From Agapanthus africanus (Eukaryota; Streptophyta; Magnoliopsida; Asparagales; Amaryllidaceae), in contig CM057337.1 of NCBI GenBank assembly GCA_030015575.1, forward strand, positions 374,131,582 through 374,195,581: a stretch of DNA of 64,000 nt, read 5' to 3'. Every line of letters starts with the position of its first letter. Within the stretch, counting starts at the first letter, position 1. Positions 45,173 through 57,423 of the stretch are shown here, piece after piece. Both the position numbers and the translations under genes were made by a program. The notes beneath the pieces were generated by a model. The model had not been told where the DNA came from. It was given only the letters and a program-made list of their open reading frames with translations, and did no database searches.

Positions 45173-48100
45173 AGGAGAGAGAGAGAAGAAAACACTCAGC
45201 GTGCGCTCTGCAAGAATAGATTGGTTATTATTTTATCTAATCGGGATGGCTCCCACTGCTTTTTATCAAATCTTCCTTCAAACCCTAAAAGGAAAGACTA
45301 GCCGGGATTAATTACACACTACAAGTTCGCCAATCTTTCAGCCAGGCCAGTGTCGGTACTTTGAGGGAGGTCCCCCGTGCTTTCGCACGAACCTAATTAA
45401 TGTAAACCTCGTTTTCCCAGAGGCGTAACCTCGTTAACACCTTTCTAGACACCTACTTGATCGACTAATTGTAATGTATAAAACTCTCCCAGGAGTAACA
45501 CTTACTCGCAGCGGGTATCGGGATCCAACTATCTCATAGAAGGTATGCAATCTCATTGCAAATTTCAACACTTGAAATTCCCGATAATATTTTGCCCCTA
45601 GCAGCTTATGACCTTGGCTAAGGTCAACAAATCATAAGTGCTAGCAAAGTTCAACCCGTCATTTCCCGATTGAATTAAACCCACCCGCACGACCCTTGGC
45701 TAAGGTCAACAAAGTCGCACGACTACCCTAACTCAATCGCATCATATGCTTATACAGATAAGCACTAATCAGCTACCGCACACTACGCCTTGGCTAAGGT
45801 CAACAAACGTAGCACGAATACTAACCAGTACTTATCTGAAATGACGGAGGGCTACGACAGGTTTTTCTGAAAACCTATTGCGTAATGAACTTGATATCGT
45901 TGTAGGATCGAATGAATTTTAAAATGGAGTGCTTTTGAGGCTTTTCTAGTTTTGCTAAAGGAGTCACTCCCGGTGAAGGGATCGTCGGTCCTTTCCTCGT
46001 CGAATGAGGTGCGGGATATATCGCATATATCACTGTGCAAAGCAAAAACTCTTAAAAGCAATCAAAAGACAAACCGAGTGTGTAGCATCTGCCAGTTATT
46101 GCTAAAGGAGTCACTCCCGGTGAAGGGATCTCGGTCCTTTCCTCATCGAATAAGGTGCAGGATATATCACATATACCGCTGTGCAAAGCAAAAACTGTAG
46201 CTACCTGTTTTATTTTGAAATTCGATTCTACAACATCTTAGGTTTCTTTTAATTCATTAATCACATTAATGAAGTCCCATCATTTAAGTACCTAAACATC
46301 ACAGATAAATATGACGTACACTTATGCCATCCGCATTCGCCTCGATGTCCCCTCGTGCACCGTTAGGTTAGGTAACTAACGGCAGAGCGAGGCAGGGCTA
46401 GCACGGGTGTAAAACATAAGTAACGTCTATATAATATATCATATATACTATATACTGTATCTATCACAGAACATCACATGATCACATCACAGATATCGCA
46501 GCAGAAGAAACATATGAAATATTGAATATACTAGGACGTCCGTGTTTTCAATACGAGCCAGTATAAAACACGGATTCCACGGTCGTGATGAATAGCTAAA
46601 CCCACACCCCTAGACCCCTACGAGAGCGGCAAGCAACCCTACCAATTCTAGAGTTAGGAGACCCGGACTCGACTCCTCGAGTTGGTCTCCCACTGGACTC
46701 CAGAACCCGGTCACTTGTGCTCCCCTCCTTGGGTCTATCCTAGTGCGGAAAAGTAAATAATATACAAAGGGTGACTACTTCCGCAACCTGGAAGCGCCCC
46801 AAATAAAAGAATATTACATACAAGTTTTTACATGAATGAAAATGAAAAACACTCATCTCACATAAAAACCCCCGGCTATTCAAACACGACGATCCAATAT
46901 AACATATCCAGCAACACATAACATCACATGTCATCAACGTAAGTAAATATGCGCATCCCAATTGTCGTTGACATATAGCAACGAAACCGGCGATATCACA
47001 TATTACACTTACGGTCACAGAAAAGAAAGTGTAAAACTACAACAGTTGGAATCCGCAACCACCTCAGACATCGCATGCCTGACCAAATGAATTACTTAGA
47101 CATCGCATGCCTAATAATTATAAACCCCGCATTTTAGTCTCATTATCGAAAACTCTTTTCAATATCAAGTCGGGCAATTCAACAAGATTCCCGAAAAACT
47201 GATCGAATGCTCGTCGCAAACTTTAGTAGGCGGCAGCACCCCTGATACCGACGACGAAGTGCACCAAGGCGGAACACCGCTACCGCGAGCACCCGAACGG
47301 ATGCTTTCGGCGACGGGGTTCTCCTACAGTCACTTGGTCGGGGCTATGGAGTGAAGCTGTCTATTAAGTTTACCCGGCGAGTATCCGCGTACGCTACGTG
47401 ATTGCGACGGACTTTTGATCACATCAAAATTCCGTGGCAACCGATCAAGTGAGACTAAACTGCTACGTTTATAACATTCATTCAGTTATCTCATAACTAT
47501 TGTGAATTCCAATTATTGTATCCCATTCCGGATAAACAGAAAATGTTAAACTTTCCAATCGAACAATCGAACACCCAAGTTTTCCCGATACAGCTCAACA
47601 CATGAAATAAGTCTAACAACATTCCGTTCGTGCCTCAGTACCAACGGTCCAGCCGTAGAAGGGTCAAGCCAACGCCTCACATGTGGCACGCCGTACTGCC
47701 CCAAACCCGAAGGTTCAAAGGGCAGTTCAAGACGGTCACATAATCGAGTTAAGGTTTGTGTCTTCTAGAGGGACCATCGCGTTACTTGCACTACTTAGAA
47801 CGTCGTTAAACTACGGAAAAATCCAACACTTGGAAATTTCCCGACAGGGGAAAAATTGGGTATTTATATCCGGTCGAACTTTTTAACATATTCTAAAATT
47901 TATCCGGAAAGCCACACAGACAAAATTTGATACTCCGATCGAAACACCGAATCCCCAAAATAATCCCAGAAAATACAACTCTGGAATAAATTTTAAAAAT
48001 ACCCAGAAAATCCAGTATAAAATAATAGGAGTTACAGTGCAAACAGTGTACGATGACGTCATCATTCCGCCGCTGAACCGCCGCATAAGGCAGGCTTATG

Positions 48101-48301
48101 CCGCTGATCCGCCGCGGTTTGTACTGTTCATCGAAAATATTTTGCATCATAATTCTTATTTTTTCCTGCTGAATTTTTTAGAAATTTTTAATTTGAAAAA
48201 ATCCACGTTTTCTGAAAACGTCCAGAGAGCATTTTCCGGTTGGGGTTTCGGGTCGTTCGGACTTCAAAATCCGTCTAGACTTCGCCTAAGGCTCTAGCTA
48301 G
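45173..48301 (-). other. B3 5' leader with structured elements
   Basis: Non-coding, 3.1 kb. GC hairpin GCATAAG 48083-48089 with CTTATGC 48095-48101; candidate donor GTAAGT 47012-47007; a 273-bp extra segment (47171-47443); branched domain about 46335-46410; modules AAAGGA 45957-45962 with TCCTTT 45989-45994 and the second copy near 46103-46140. Triple hairpins: CTTATGA 45605-45611 with TCATAAG 45632-45638; CGAC/GTCG 45690-45717; CTACG 45783-45787 with CGTAG 45808-45812. The stems are intact although pol is not. Confidence 0.72.
47171..47443. other. 273-bp GC-rich segment unique to the B3 leader
   Basis: Absent from B1 and B2 at the aligned site. It is flanked by 7-bp direct repeats ATCAAGT (47164-47170 and 47444-47450). 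It is visibly richer in G+C than its surroundings. One plus-strand frame stays open from the left edge for about 60 codons to a stop near 47355. I see no terminal inverted repeats or recognisable protein family. It may be captured foreign sequence, or ancestral sequence lost elsewhere by deletion between the repeats. Confidence 0.6.
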
Positions 48302-48313
48302 GCTCTGATACCA
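48302..48313 (-). promoter_or_regulatory. B3 primer-binding site
   Basis: TGGTATCAGAGC on the minus strand, exact. Confidence 0.93.
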
Positions 48314-48314
48314 C

Positions 48315-50526
48315 TGTAGGGTTCCTAGGCACCCTAGTGAGGTCACACAAGGCATCGAACATGCCAAATTAAAATTTTAACGGTGCCGAGTAACCCGACT
48401 ACGGATCGTTTGCTAGAAAACTAGGCGAAAAGATAACTAGTTAACACTTAACTAAGGGAATACGGAAATACAACCTTTGTAGATCCGGTGCTCCACCTCC
48501 ATAGCTCCGCAACGAAGTCCTCTCCGCTGTCCAAATCAAATCCGGGCTCTAGCGTCGGCTTCGTCGGAGAATGGGCAAGCTAGGTCGTCGATGTCCATGC
48601 CGAAGATGATCTACGTCGAGGCATCGCTAAATCAAGCTCCACCTTCACCAAGTCTTGAAAACTTGTGAAGGAAACACACTCTACTACTTGGCAAGAGGTA
48701 GAGGATGAAGAAATAGGAAGTGGGTTCAATTTAGAATTGGATTTCTCACTCTTTATCATCAATCACCATTGATGACTTCAAGCTTTTCTTCTTGAGTTCA
48801 AGGAAGAAGAAGAAGAAATGATATGATAAGAATTAATAAAAATGAAAAGAAAATAGAATACTTATCATAATTGAACCATGGTCAAGTGTAGAGAATAAAT
48901 CATGGTTAGTGGGATGGTTAGGGTTAAGCATGAGACAAAATGGTCACTTGGTCAAAGTCTTCATGAAGCTTCATGAACAAAACAAAAGAAGCCACCATTT
49001 TCTCATTTGCTTTTCATTTTCCAAAATAAATGAATGAATAAATAAATAGATATGAAAATGTAAACCCTAACCATTACATAACCATGGTTTAAACTTTACA
49101 CAAAACACAAGTAAACATGCATCATCAAACATGATACAATCAAGTGCACAAAACTATATCGAATATACAATGTGCACACCCGAGTGAGAAAATCCATTTA
49201 AAGTGAACCGATACTAGTTAATGCAAAGTAATATATCAAATATATAATTATGCATTAAATCATTAAATCAACACTTGATTCAATGATCCGGTCATGTCGC
49301 ACAAAACCGACAGGTATCATTAGTAACAACTTATCGAATCAACACTTGATCCGATAACCCGGCTATATCGCATATAACCGATCAATGTCACATCGCGAGA
49401 ATCGAATACAGTATCACATACCGTATTATTCTCGGTCCTGCACATATCTCATATGCGCTCCTATTTCGTTTCGCTTGAGCCAGGAAACCTCTGTGTAGGA
49501 CTCTAAAGACTCGTCAATACGCCGGCAGCAGGTGATGATCATATCAGTCACCCACAAGCCGCAAGCGGTCTGCTAAACGTAACGGCCACCCGGGTATTGA
49601 GCGATCTGAAGATCGACGAGCAAGCCCGCTCACACTCCAGTGAATCCGACCAGTAAAACTATCGTACAGTCCGGTCTGATCGTCTGATATGTCGCATATC
49701 TCGCCTAGGGGTGGTAAACGTCAGACCCCAATAGCTCGATAAGTCGTGTCGATATGAGGTCTATAACTATTCGAGAAACTACTCGTAACACTTACCAGTA
49801 AATCTCAGCAACCCTGGCCAGGGATTTCCTGTTATAGCCAATCGAACACAGCGCAACATCAACCCCCTATACCGGGAGAGACGAATCCCCTCCTATCGCT
49901 CATTGCCTCAATGTGACTCGGGACTGTACCCAAAAACCACCGTTTTGCACGCCCTCTTGGACGTGGTAAGATGGAAATCAAAGCACAGTGGGAACCACAC
50001 GAGACTCTATGACGATCTCGGGTCAACAGACTACTCTGTACCAGTGTCACCAGAGAACTGCCATCTGACGTGAGGTATAATACCATCTGGGAGTTCTCGG
50101 CGAGTCCGTCCAGTGTACCTAGTCTCTACTGAGCACCCGTATATCATCTCTGATGTCAAACACCAATGGATATGGGATCATCCATCGCCCATCTGTATGG
50201 GTCGAGAAGGTATACGCTAGTCTACTCTGGTATATCGATGCCCCGTCTCGATACACCCACGACTAGGGACTTTGAAGGATGTACTTATGGACTACCATGT
50301 CCCCACTAGTATGATCCGCATCATAGTCCAGGTAGTCAAGCACACATCCTAAGGGCTTTACCAACATGTAACAGAGAGACAATCAGCATACACGTTAAGG
50401 TAAAGATCAACCAGATAGCATACTATCATGTCGAGCAAGAAAGTCCTCCTTATATACGTCACAGCATCCACTACAATATACATCCTATGTACAGCAATGG
50501 CCTCTAGGGCATACATATAACTAACA
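48315..50526 (-). repeat. B3 5' LTR
   Basis: 2212 bp with the same termini as the 3' copy. Confidence 0.93.
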
Positions 50527-50531
50527 TGTCG

Positions 50532-51621
50532 TAGTCAGTGGGAGCAGCGGAAGCATTGGTGGACAGGTGGCTTATGTCTATTTATAGACTAAAGCAGATA
50601 TAGCCGAGATAGATCATCAATTTCTGATGTGACAGTCATAGGTTTGACTTCATCAGAATAGGGGATGGATCTGTTGAGAAGGTAGTAGGGTGTGATGTCA
50701 TGGTATTTGGAAGACATACACAGAGTAGGAAGTGATATTCCTATACTACGATCGGTTATACTTTGGTCGTCACACAGTAGTTTCTCCATATGGGACTTGG
50801 ACATTATATCAGACATACTGGTTACTAGATCTATAGTTTTAGATCTAGATTTGGGTGGTTTCCCAATTAAGGGTACTTAGACAGCATTCTATGAGTATTT
50901 AGAATGGACGACTCCTGGCACGGTAATGTACCTGCAGATTATGGAGTCACCCTCTCTAAAGGTGTCTTACAAACTAAAGGGGAGAGGGATGTGCATGATT
51001 GGCAGATCACTTGCTTAGGCAATTGAGTCAATCATGAGATGTCATGTACCACACCAGATGTTGTTCTTGCACTAGATGCAATAAGTTGACATTGATCCAA
51101 TCCTGGAGAAACAGTCGGAAGCAGTTTTAGAACATAAGTGGATGTTCTAGGGATATGATAACGACAGCCTCATGCGGGAGACAGTTATCATTCCAGGCTT
51201 CCAAGGTGACCTGGACGACAAGGAGGTTGTCAGAGTTATAGTTTTCCCTCTGACGAGGGGCAGTATTTTGGACAGGTGGTCCAGGTGGATACTGAGGGAA
51301 GGATGGCGCAGGATACTGATTGAGTTCAGTTGACGATACAGTCTAAGAGGTTTGGATTTGGAGTTCATTTATGAGCTATGTCCCATCAGACATCCAGACA
51401 CATTCTAAGACAGGTATTGCTCATTTCGGGAGATGGCTTTCTCCGCGAACTTGAGATATAGAGAGACATAGAAAGAAACATCAAAGCGGATCCACTCACT
51501 GAGGCTATTCCTCGAACGCAATAAGTTTCGCAAACGAGCTTTGTAAGACTGACTAGTAGAGGAGTTAGGTGTTCGGTATCACACAGGCTGTGAGTATGCG
51601 ACATCGCAATAATTAGCCTTG
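50532..51621 (+). pseudogene. A2 decayed pol, second part (RT/RNase H remnants)
   Basis: It continues A2 RT after B3: GSSG-region sequence and YRLKQI at 50540-50600, then 50692-50880 resembling YVDD-I--IG-DIPML-S followed by a FS--DL-D---ILG copy; the catalytic YVDD reads YLED. Further right only RH tail words remain (SHQ-S-HI near 51380; ADPLTEAIP near 51487). Stops and indels are frequent. It aligns in reverse with 1-850 of A1. Confidence 0.8.
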
Positions 51622-51637
51622 AGTGCAAGTGGGAGAT
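51622..51637 (+). promoter_or_regulatory. A2 polypurine tract
   Basis: AGTGCAAGTGGGAGAT lies directly before LTR start TGTTGG. It is unmutated, unlike the pol next to it. Confidence 0.9.
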
Positions 51638-53939
51638 TGTTGGAGATAGTGCCCTCAGAGTCAATTATTGGATCACAGGCACGTGATTGCAATGATTGAG
51701 GGAGGACCTATCCCGGTAGGACAGTCTTACTCAAGATGATAGTATATTATCTGGTTTATCTTTATCATCGTGTACTGCTTTAGGTGACCTGACATGTCGC
51801 GATTACACGTTGATAGAGCCCCTAGGATTCTTGCTTGACTACCAGCAGTATGAGGGCGATCATATAAGTGGGAGCTGGGGTCTATAAGCACATCCTTAAA
51901 AGGTCCCTAGTCGTAGGAGTTTCGAGACAGGGCATCGGTACTCCAGAGTAGACTAGTATATACAGTCGAGACCCCGATGAGGGGCGGTGGCCAGTCTCAC
52001 AAGCCACTGGTGTCAGTTGGTTCACCTAAGATGTATACAGGTGCTCATTGGGTTATGAGTACACCGGAAAGGACTCGCCGGGAACATGCTAGTTGATCTT
52101 ATACCAGACGTCAAATAGCAGTTCCAAGGTGACATGTGTACAGGTTAGTTCATCGACCTGGGGATCATCATTTGTCTCGTGTGAGTTCCCACTGTACTTT
52201 GATTACTACCCTACCACGCTCAAAGGAGACGTGCAAACAGGTTTTAGTTGGGTACAGTCCCGAGCCACATGGAGGCAGTGAGCGGATCTTTAGGGGTTCG
52301 TCTCTCCCGGTATTGGGGGTGAGGTCGCGCTGTGTCTAGGAGAGCCATTACACGAAGCCCTCGGCCGAGGCAGGAGATTTTCTGGTAGGTATTCCAGTAG
52401 TATCTCAGGGTGTTCTGGGCTACACTCCGACACGACTTGTACCGCTTTTGGGGGTCTCACTTTTACCAACCCCCTAGGCCCGCCATGCGATGCTCATAGA
52501 CGAACGGACCGGACTGTACGGATATTGTCACTGACAGGCTCAGTAGGGTGTCAGGATGAGTTCGCTCATCGACGTCCCTTTTGGTCAATACCTGGTAGCC
52601 CGTTACGTATTGGCTTATACCTCTGACGTGCTAGTGGTTAAATCCACAACCAAGGTGTTGACGAGTCTTTAGAGTCCTCCACATTCAGTTGCTCAAGTTT
52701 TCGGGCGAAACGCTGTAGAGGCCATATGGAGATATGGCAAGGTCCGATCAGATACGTGCGGTATTGCACGGATCAGGATCGGACAGTTAGTACTAGAGGC
52801 CGTATGGATATATGGCAGGGTTCGATCAGATACGTGCGGTATTGCACGGATCAGGATCGAACGGATATTACTGGCCGGCTTTGGTTTAAGCCGGATCCTA
52901 GTATAGTACAGTGTAGATTTTGTCTCATTGCATTTGTATTTCGGTCGGAATATAGATGCGAGTGTGTATACACAGTATCGGGGTTTTCCTGTAATTTATT
53001 ACGGGACCAGTTTCTAGAGTTGCCAGTTTGCTTTTCGTTTCGGCTATATTTCTTTGTATCTTTCATTGGCCGAAGATTGGTGGAGGAGGGCTTATTTGCA
53101 TTTGTGCAAATAAGCATTTGTGGAGGGGGTCTTTGCATTTTATTGTATCATGATTATTCCTCCACCATTTGACTTATTCATTTCATCATGGCTTGACTTT
53201 GGAGCAATCATGGTTGTTGTTGATTAGTTGGTGGAGTGTGGATTTGTTAGTGATCATTGCTTGACTTTCTTTGTCATCATGGTTTTGATGATGGTTGTTG
53301 GTGGAGTATGGATTTGTTTGTGATGATTGTTTCTTATCACCTTTCTTTTCTCTCTTGCATTATGATAGTGGTTCCATCATCCATACACCACACATTCCAT
53401 TCACACTCTCCACTCATTCTCTCCTCTCCAAGATCATGGCCGGCCAAGCTCTAGGTGGGCTGTCCCAATTTTTGGTGTAGGGATTTACACTCATTTGGCT
53501 TGGCAAAAATCATATTAGCTCCTCCTCCAAAAGCTTGTATTTTTCCTCCACCATATGGCAAATCCTACAACCCCAAAATGAGACATGAGTTCCACACTAC
53601 ATTCTACAGCAAATCTTGGGCACGTCGACTCGCCAGCTTCGTGCCCGAGTTGCCTCGGTATAGAGGTGGGAGCCCGTAAAAGAAGCCGGCGACGTGGTGC
53701 CCTTCCGGCGACGAGGTGGAGACCGGAGCTTCCGCGGGAGATCGGGACGACAACGAGAAGACCGGAGGACACGGATCAGTCGGTATATCTCTCTTCCCCA
53801 TCTTGTAGTTAGCTAGGACTAGTTAATGGTTCGATCCGGGTTTTAGTGCGCGGTGGTGCCGGTTCAAGAAAATTAAAGTTAACCATCGCTTCCGCATTTG
53901 GCCTCGGGATGGAGGCCGGGGCGCCGCCGTGCACTTACA
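51638..53939 (+). repeat. A2 3' LTR
   Basis: 2302 bp, TGTTGGAGATAG...GTGCACTTACA, followed by TSD ACTGC 53940-53944. It carries the paired hairpin repeats (52742-52862) and the 70-bp duplication. Confidence 0.94.
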
Positions 53940-53944
53940 ACTGC

Positions 53945-54562
53945 ACCCAACTGCTACCTGTTTGCACGACTCCTTTGAGCCGTGGTAGGGTAGCAATCTA
54001 AGAACAGTGGGAACACACTCGAGGCGAAGTGACAGTGTCAAGTCAACGGACTAAGCTGTACTCATGTCACCTAGGAACAGATAACTGACGATAGGTATAA
54101 TACCAACCAACAGTTCCTGACGAGTCCTGTCCAGTGTACTCGTAACCTAACGAGCACCCGCATACTATCTCAAGTACGACGTACTGACGGCTGTGGGACA
54201 GACCTTCTCCCAAGCTGGGATGAGAAGCGCATACGCTAGTCTACTCCGGAGTATCGATGCCCTGTCTCGATAGTCCTACGACTAGGGACCTGCATAAGGA
54301 TGTGCTTGTGGATTACTCAGCCCCCACGTGTGTGACTGCCATCACAACACTGGTAATCAAGCAAAGATCCTAAGGGCTCCACTAATGTGTAAAGGCGATA
54401 TGCTATAAGAAACACATGCACACATTAAAGTAGAAACAAACCAAGTAGCATACTACTATTTTGAGCAAGATTGTCTATACAAGGTGAATATCCCAAGCTT
54501 CCATCAAGTAATATACAAACTAGTATGATACAGTAATGGCCTTTAGGGCATATACACTAACA
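53945..54562 (-). repeat. C1 5' LTR, U3-side part
   Basis: It resumes the C1 LTR after A2 and ends GGCATATACACTAACA, the rc of the TGTTAGTGTATATGCCC start. It closely parallels C3 at 62945-63555. Confidence 0.88.
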
Positions 54563-57423
54563 ACCCTCACTCATACACTCTCACTCACACCTCATTCTCT
54601 CACTCTTACAACATTTTTCTTCATCTCATTTTCTCCCTCACACCTCAAACAGAACACCCATCTTGTTCTTCACTAAACCCTAACCCAAATCCTCACAAAC
54701 CCAAACAAATCTCCACTAAGCTTCACTTAAACCCTTCACAAGCCACTAGGATCACTTGGAGCATGGAAAGATAGGGTTTTGAGCAAGTTTGGATAGGTAA
54801 TGACTCTAAACTGTTAATTAGGATATTAAGTTGATGTCTTGCTAATTAGTTGTTGTTTAGAACCCTAAAGATGTAGTTTTGAGTCAATATCGTATTTTTA
54901 GTGTCGTTTTAGGATGCCTGTAATCTGCTATGACCACGAGTGTTTACTGGAAAAACTAGCAGCGTGTTAGTGTTGTACTAGAGACCCTGAGAGTACACCT
55001 GAAGCACGAACCCAATCCCACCGGTTTTGGCCGGCGACGAGAGAGGAAAATCCGGCGAGCTCGGTTTTTGGTAAGCCTGGGGTGTTGTAATTTTTAGGGT
55101 AGATGTCTGCAGTTGTTCTGGAGTATTTGGTACAGCTAGATTTTTAGGTTGTGACAGTATGTAAAATCTGGGATCGATTAGCTAGTTTTTAGTGTTTCGA
55201 CAATACGCATTACGATTGATCCGACGTAGTTTTAGTGTTTCGGGTAGCTTACTGTCGTGGGTCTGTTTTGGTGATGTCACCACACACGTTAGCCACTAAG
55301 CAAACACTTAAGAGGTTGTTGGAGTCGGTGCGTCGATTTAAACGTAAGTGTACGTATTATGGGTCGATTTCTAAGTGCACTTGCTATGTTTGTATGATTT
55401 TAGGGGCAAGTGCGAGGACTTCGGACGCTGCGAAGAAAAGGTAGCAGGTGGTCGGATTTACTTAGCTCGAGATCACCGGTGAGTAGATTTAACATCTACG
55501 GGGAAATCTCCTGTATGGAGTTATGCGTCAAGGCTTGATAGGATATTATAACTGCATGTTTATATTCATATATGTTGATTGTGCATAAGCATCATTACAT
55601 ACCATTACTTGTTGTGCCTTGACTTAGTACCTAGTGGAAACTGCACCATTACTGACGGTTCATGTTGCACGAGCACTAAATTGTATGCTACACCCACACC
55701 GTCGATAATTGCCATGACACGCACAACCTATACACATATGCGGTATTGTATTGTTATTGACATTGAGACATTGATTCCTATTCTATTGCACATATGAAAT
55801 GCATCGTGCATACATAGTTACATATACACCTTTATATGATGTTGCATTGGATTTTTGGAAGAATTGGGAACCGCATGATATATTTTAAAACTGGATTCAT
55901 TTAAAAGAGCGGTTTTCCCTTGATATGCTTATATTACTGTTTTATGTTGCATGTATCACATTTCATGGATTTACGCATTGAGACACGGATTTCATGTGAT
56001 TTATGGATTGAGAACCGGTATTATTTCAAGAAAGTATGCATTGTTTTGAAAACCCGGTTTCTCTTGATATGATATTTCAGTGCGTCCACCAAGCGTTATC
56101 TCGATTCTGAGACGTGTGATAGAAACTCGATTCGAGGAGCTGGATGATCCGTTTGCGGGTTCATGGTGGACCCGGTATGGTACCCCGGGGCAAGAAAGGG
56201 ATGTTGTGCAGTAGACGATAAGCCTGGCAGAGGGACTACTACCTACCGGTGATTGTTTGGACCTGGCGGCTATCCGAAAGATACTGACCGGAGTCGAGAG
56301 ATGGATATGGGCCGATCCGGACTGACGAAGCCCGTGGGCCGATCCAGACTGACGGAGCCCGAGATATGTGGATTTGCGTGTCGATATTGGACACGAGTTT
56401 TCATGATGTTTTCGAGTGCCGATGTTGGGCACTCAGGTTCCATGAGATTCACAAGATATGAGGGCCGATCAGAGTGATGGCGCCTGAGGTATTGGGATTT
56501 GGGGTGTCGTTGATGGACACCGGGTTTTTCCACGATGATGATATGTTTTATCCCATACTCAGCATTCATTGATATGCATTGTTTCATGTATTAGTAGTAC
56601 CTGATAGAGTGCATTTCATGATTGTTGCGTATCCATATTGTCATATTACGCTATCTGATTGCATGTGTTTGAGTATTGCAGTACGTGCATACCTCCGATT
56701 ATCTGTATGATGTTACTTACTATTCATGAGTTGGCAACTCACCCCCGTTATGCCACAGTGTTTTGCAAGTTGACCCTCAGAGTAGTCGCGGCAGGGCTAT
56801 CTTATTGTATCTTTTTGCAGCGGATACCGCTGCGGTTTGCTGTGAGTCGTTTTGCTATAGGTGGGTTTTGCGGTTATCCGTTTACATTCATTGTATATCT
56901 CTCATTGTATCTAGTACTCTCCATCTACCATTTCATGTATTGACTTAGAAACGAGTTGTGAGGACGATATTGTATATTATTTTGTGACTCTGGGTAGTCG
57001 AGCTCGTGTGAGCCGGCTTTCATTATGCAGTTTTATCTTTTGTGTTGTTTTCCACCTATATTGTCCATTTCTTCACTACGGCGTCGTATATATGCTTGTG
57101 GTGGTTGTTTTCGCCTTTGGGCGTGATTTGCTCCCATTTGGGGATGCTTTATTTATATCATATGTTGCTTTACTTATATTTTATGTTTGTACCCGTTTCG
57201 GGGCTAGTTTTTACAAAGGAGGTGCTGCCGAAATTTTTAATAAAATAAATTTAAACATTAAAGATTTTTACTTGAGATTTCCAAATATTTATAACAATTT
57301 TTTTATCACTCATTACTTTTGATGGTTTAGATTTCTGGGTTTTCGGCTTACTTAAATTGCGTTATGCCTGTTGACGTTACATAGTTTAAGTGCCGGTCAC
57401 GTGCCAAATTTTGGGTTGTGACA
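54563..57423 (+). repeat. LTR remnant G, probably Ty3/gypsy chromovirus type
   Basis: 2.86 kb without retroelement coding. It begins in CT-rich sequence (54563-54660) followed by AAACCCTAACCC and CCGGCGACG-type leader sequence. Further right is a GAGTTGGCAACTCACCCCC segment and a candidate acceptor TTTTTGCAG near 56818. It ends TTGGGTTGTGACA at 57423, typical of long chromovirus LTR ends. Its left part is cut by C1. The next base resumes C2 RT with AATCC (57424-57428) as the likely TSD. It could be a solo or a 3' LTR. Hydrophobic frames at 56659-57322 come from T-rich sequence and are not called genes. Confidence 0.55.

Larger units (their letters stand above)
40152..50526 (-). mobile_element. 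Family B retrotransposon B3, young LTRs and dead pol
   Basis: 10375 bp; LTRs 40152-42362 and 48315-50526; primer site 48302-48313; polypurine tract 42363-42377. TSD is TATCG (40147-40151) versus TGTCG (50527-50531). The undisturbed site in A1 (about 852-862) reads TGTCG on the sense strand, so the left copy has one substitution. The LTR pair differs by very few bases, yet pol is shredded. Confidence 0.93.
22654..53939 (+). mobile_element. Family A retrotransposon A2, complete but split by B2 and B3
   Basis: 5' LTR 22654-24863 plus 35422-35514 (2303 bp); primer site 35516-35527; leader 35528-37830; decayed pol 37831-40151 and 50532-51621; polypurine tract 51622-51637; 3' LTR 51638-53939 (2302 bp). 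TSD ACTGC at 22649-22653 and 53940-53944 is perfect. Without the inserts it is about 10.3 kb. The LTRs differ by scattered single substitutions only, so the insertion is fairly recent although its coding region is long dead. Confidence 0.93.
18751..54562 (-). mobile_element. Family C copia retrotransposon C1 (gag-bearing; 3' half off-window; hosts B1 and A2)
   Basis: Minus-strand order: 5' LTR 54562-53945 plus 22653-22079 (split by A2), primer site 22077-22066, leader 22065-19995, gag/PR 19994-18751, then interruption by B1. The right flank is ACCCT (54563-54567). The 3' part of C1 should lie upstream of the window. The visible LTR is about 1.2 kb, and compared with C3 it lacks about 0.8 kb near 22500. 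Confidence 0.85.

Noticed and set aside
54660-54700. AAACCCTAACCC as telomere-like repeat
   Set aside because: There is a single imperfect occurrence within LTR sequence and no tandem array.
56659-57322. Hydrophobic frames that could suggest an envelope-like or membrane protein
   Set aside because: They overlap in several frames within the T-rich 3' part of the gypsy-type LTR and lack any family signature.
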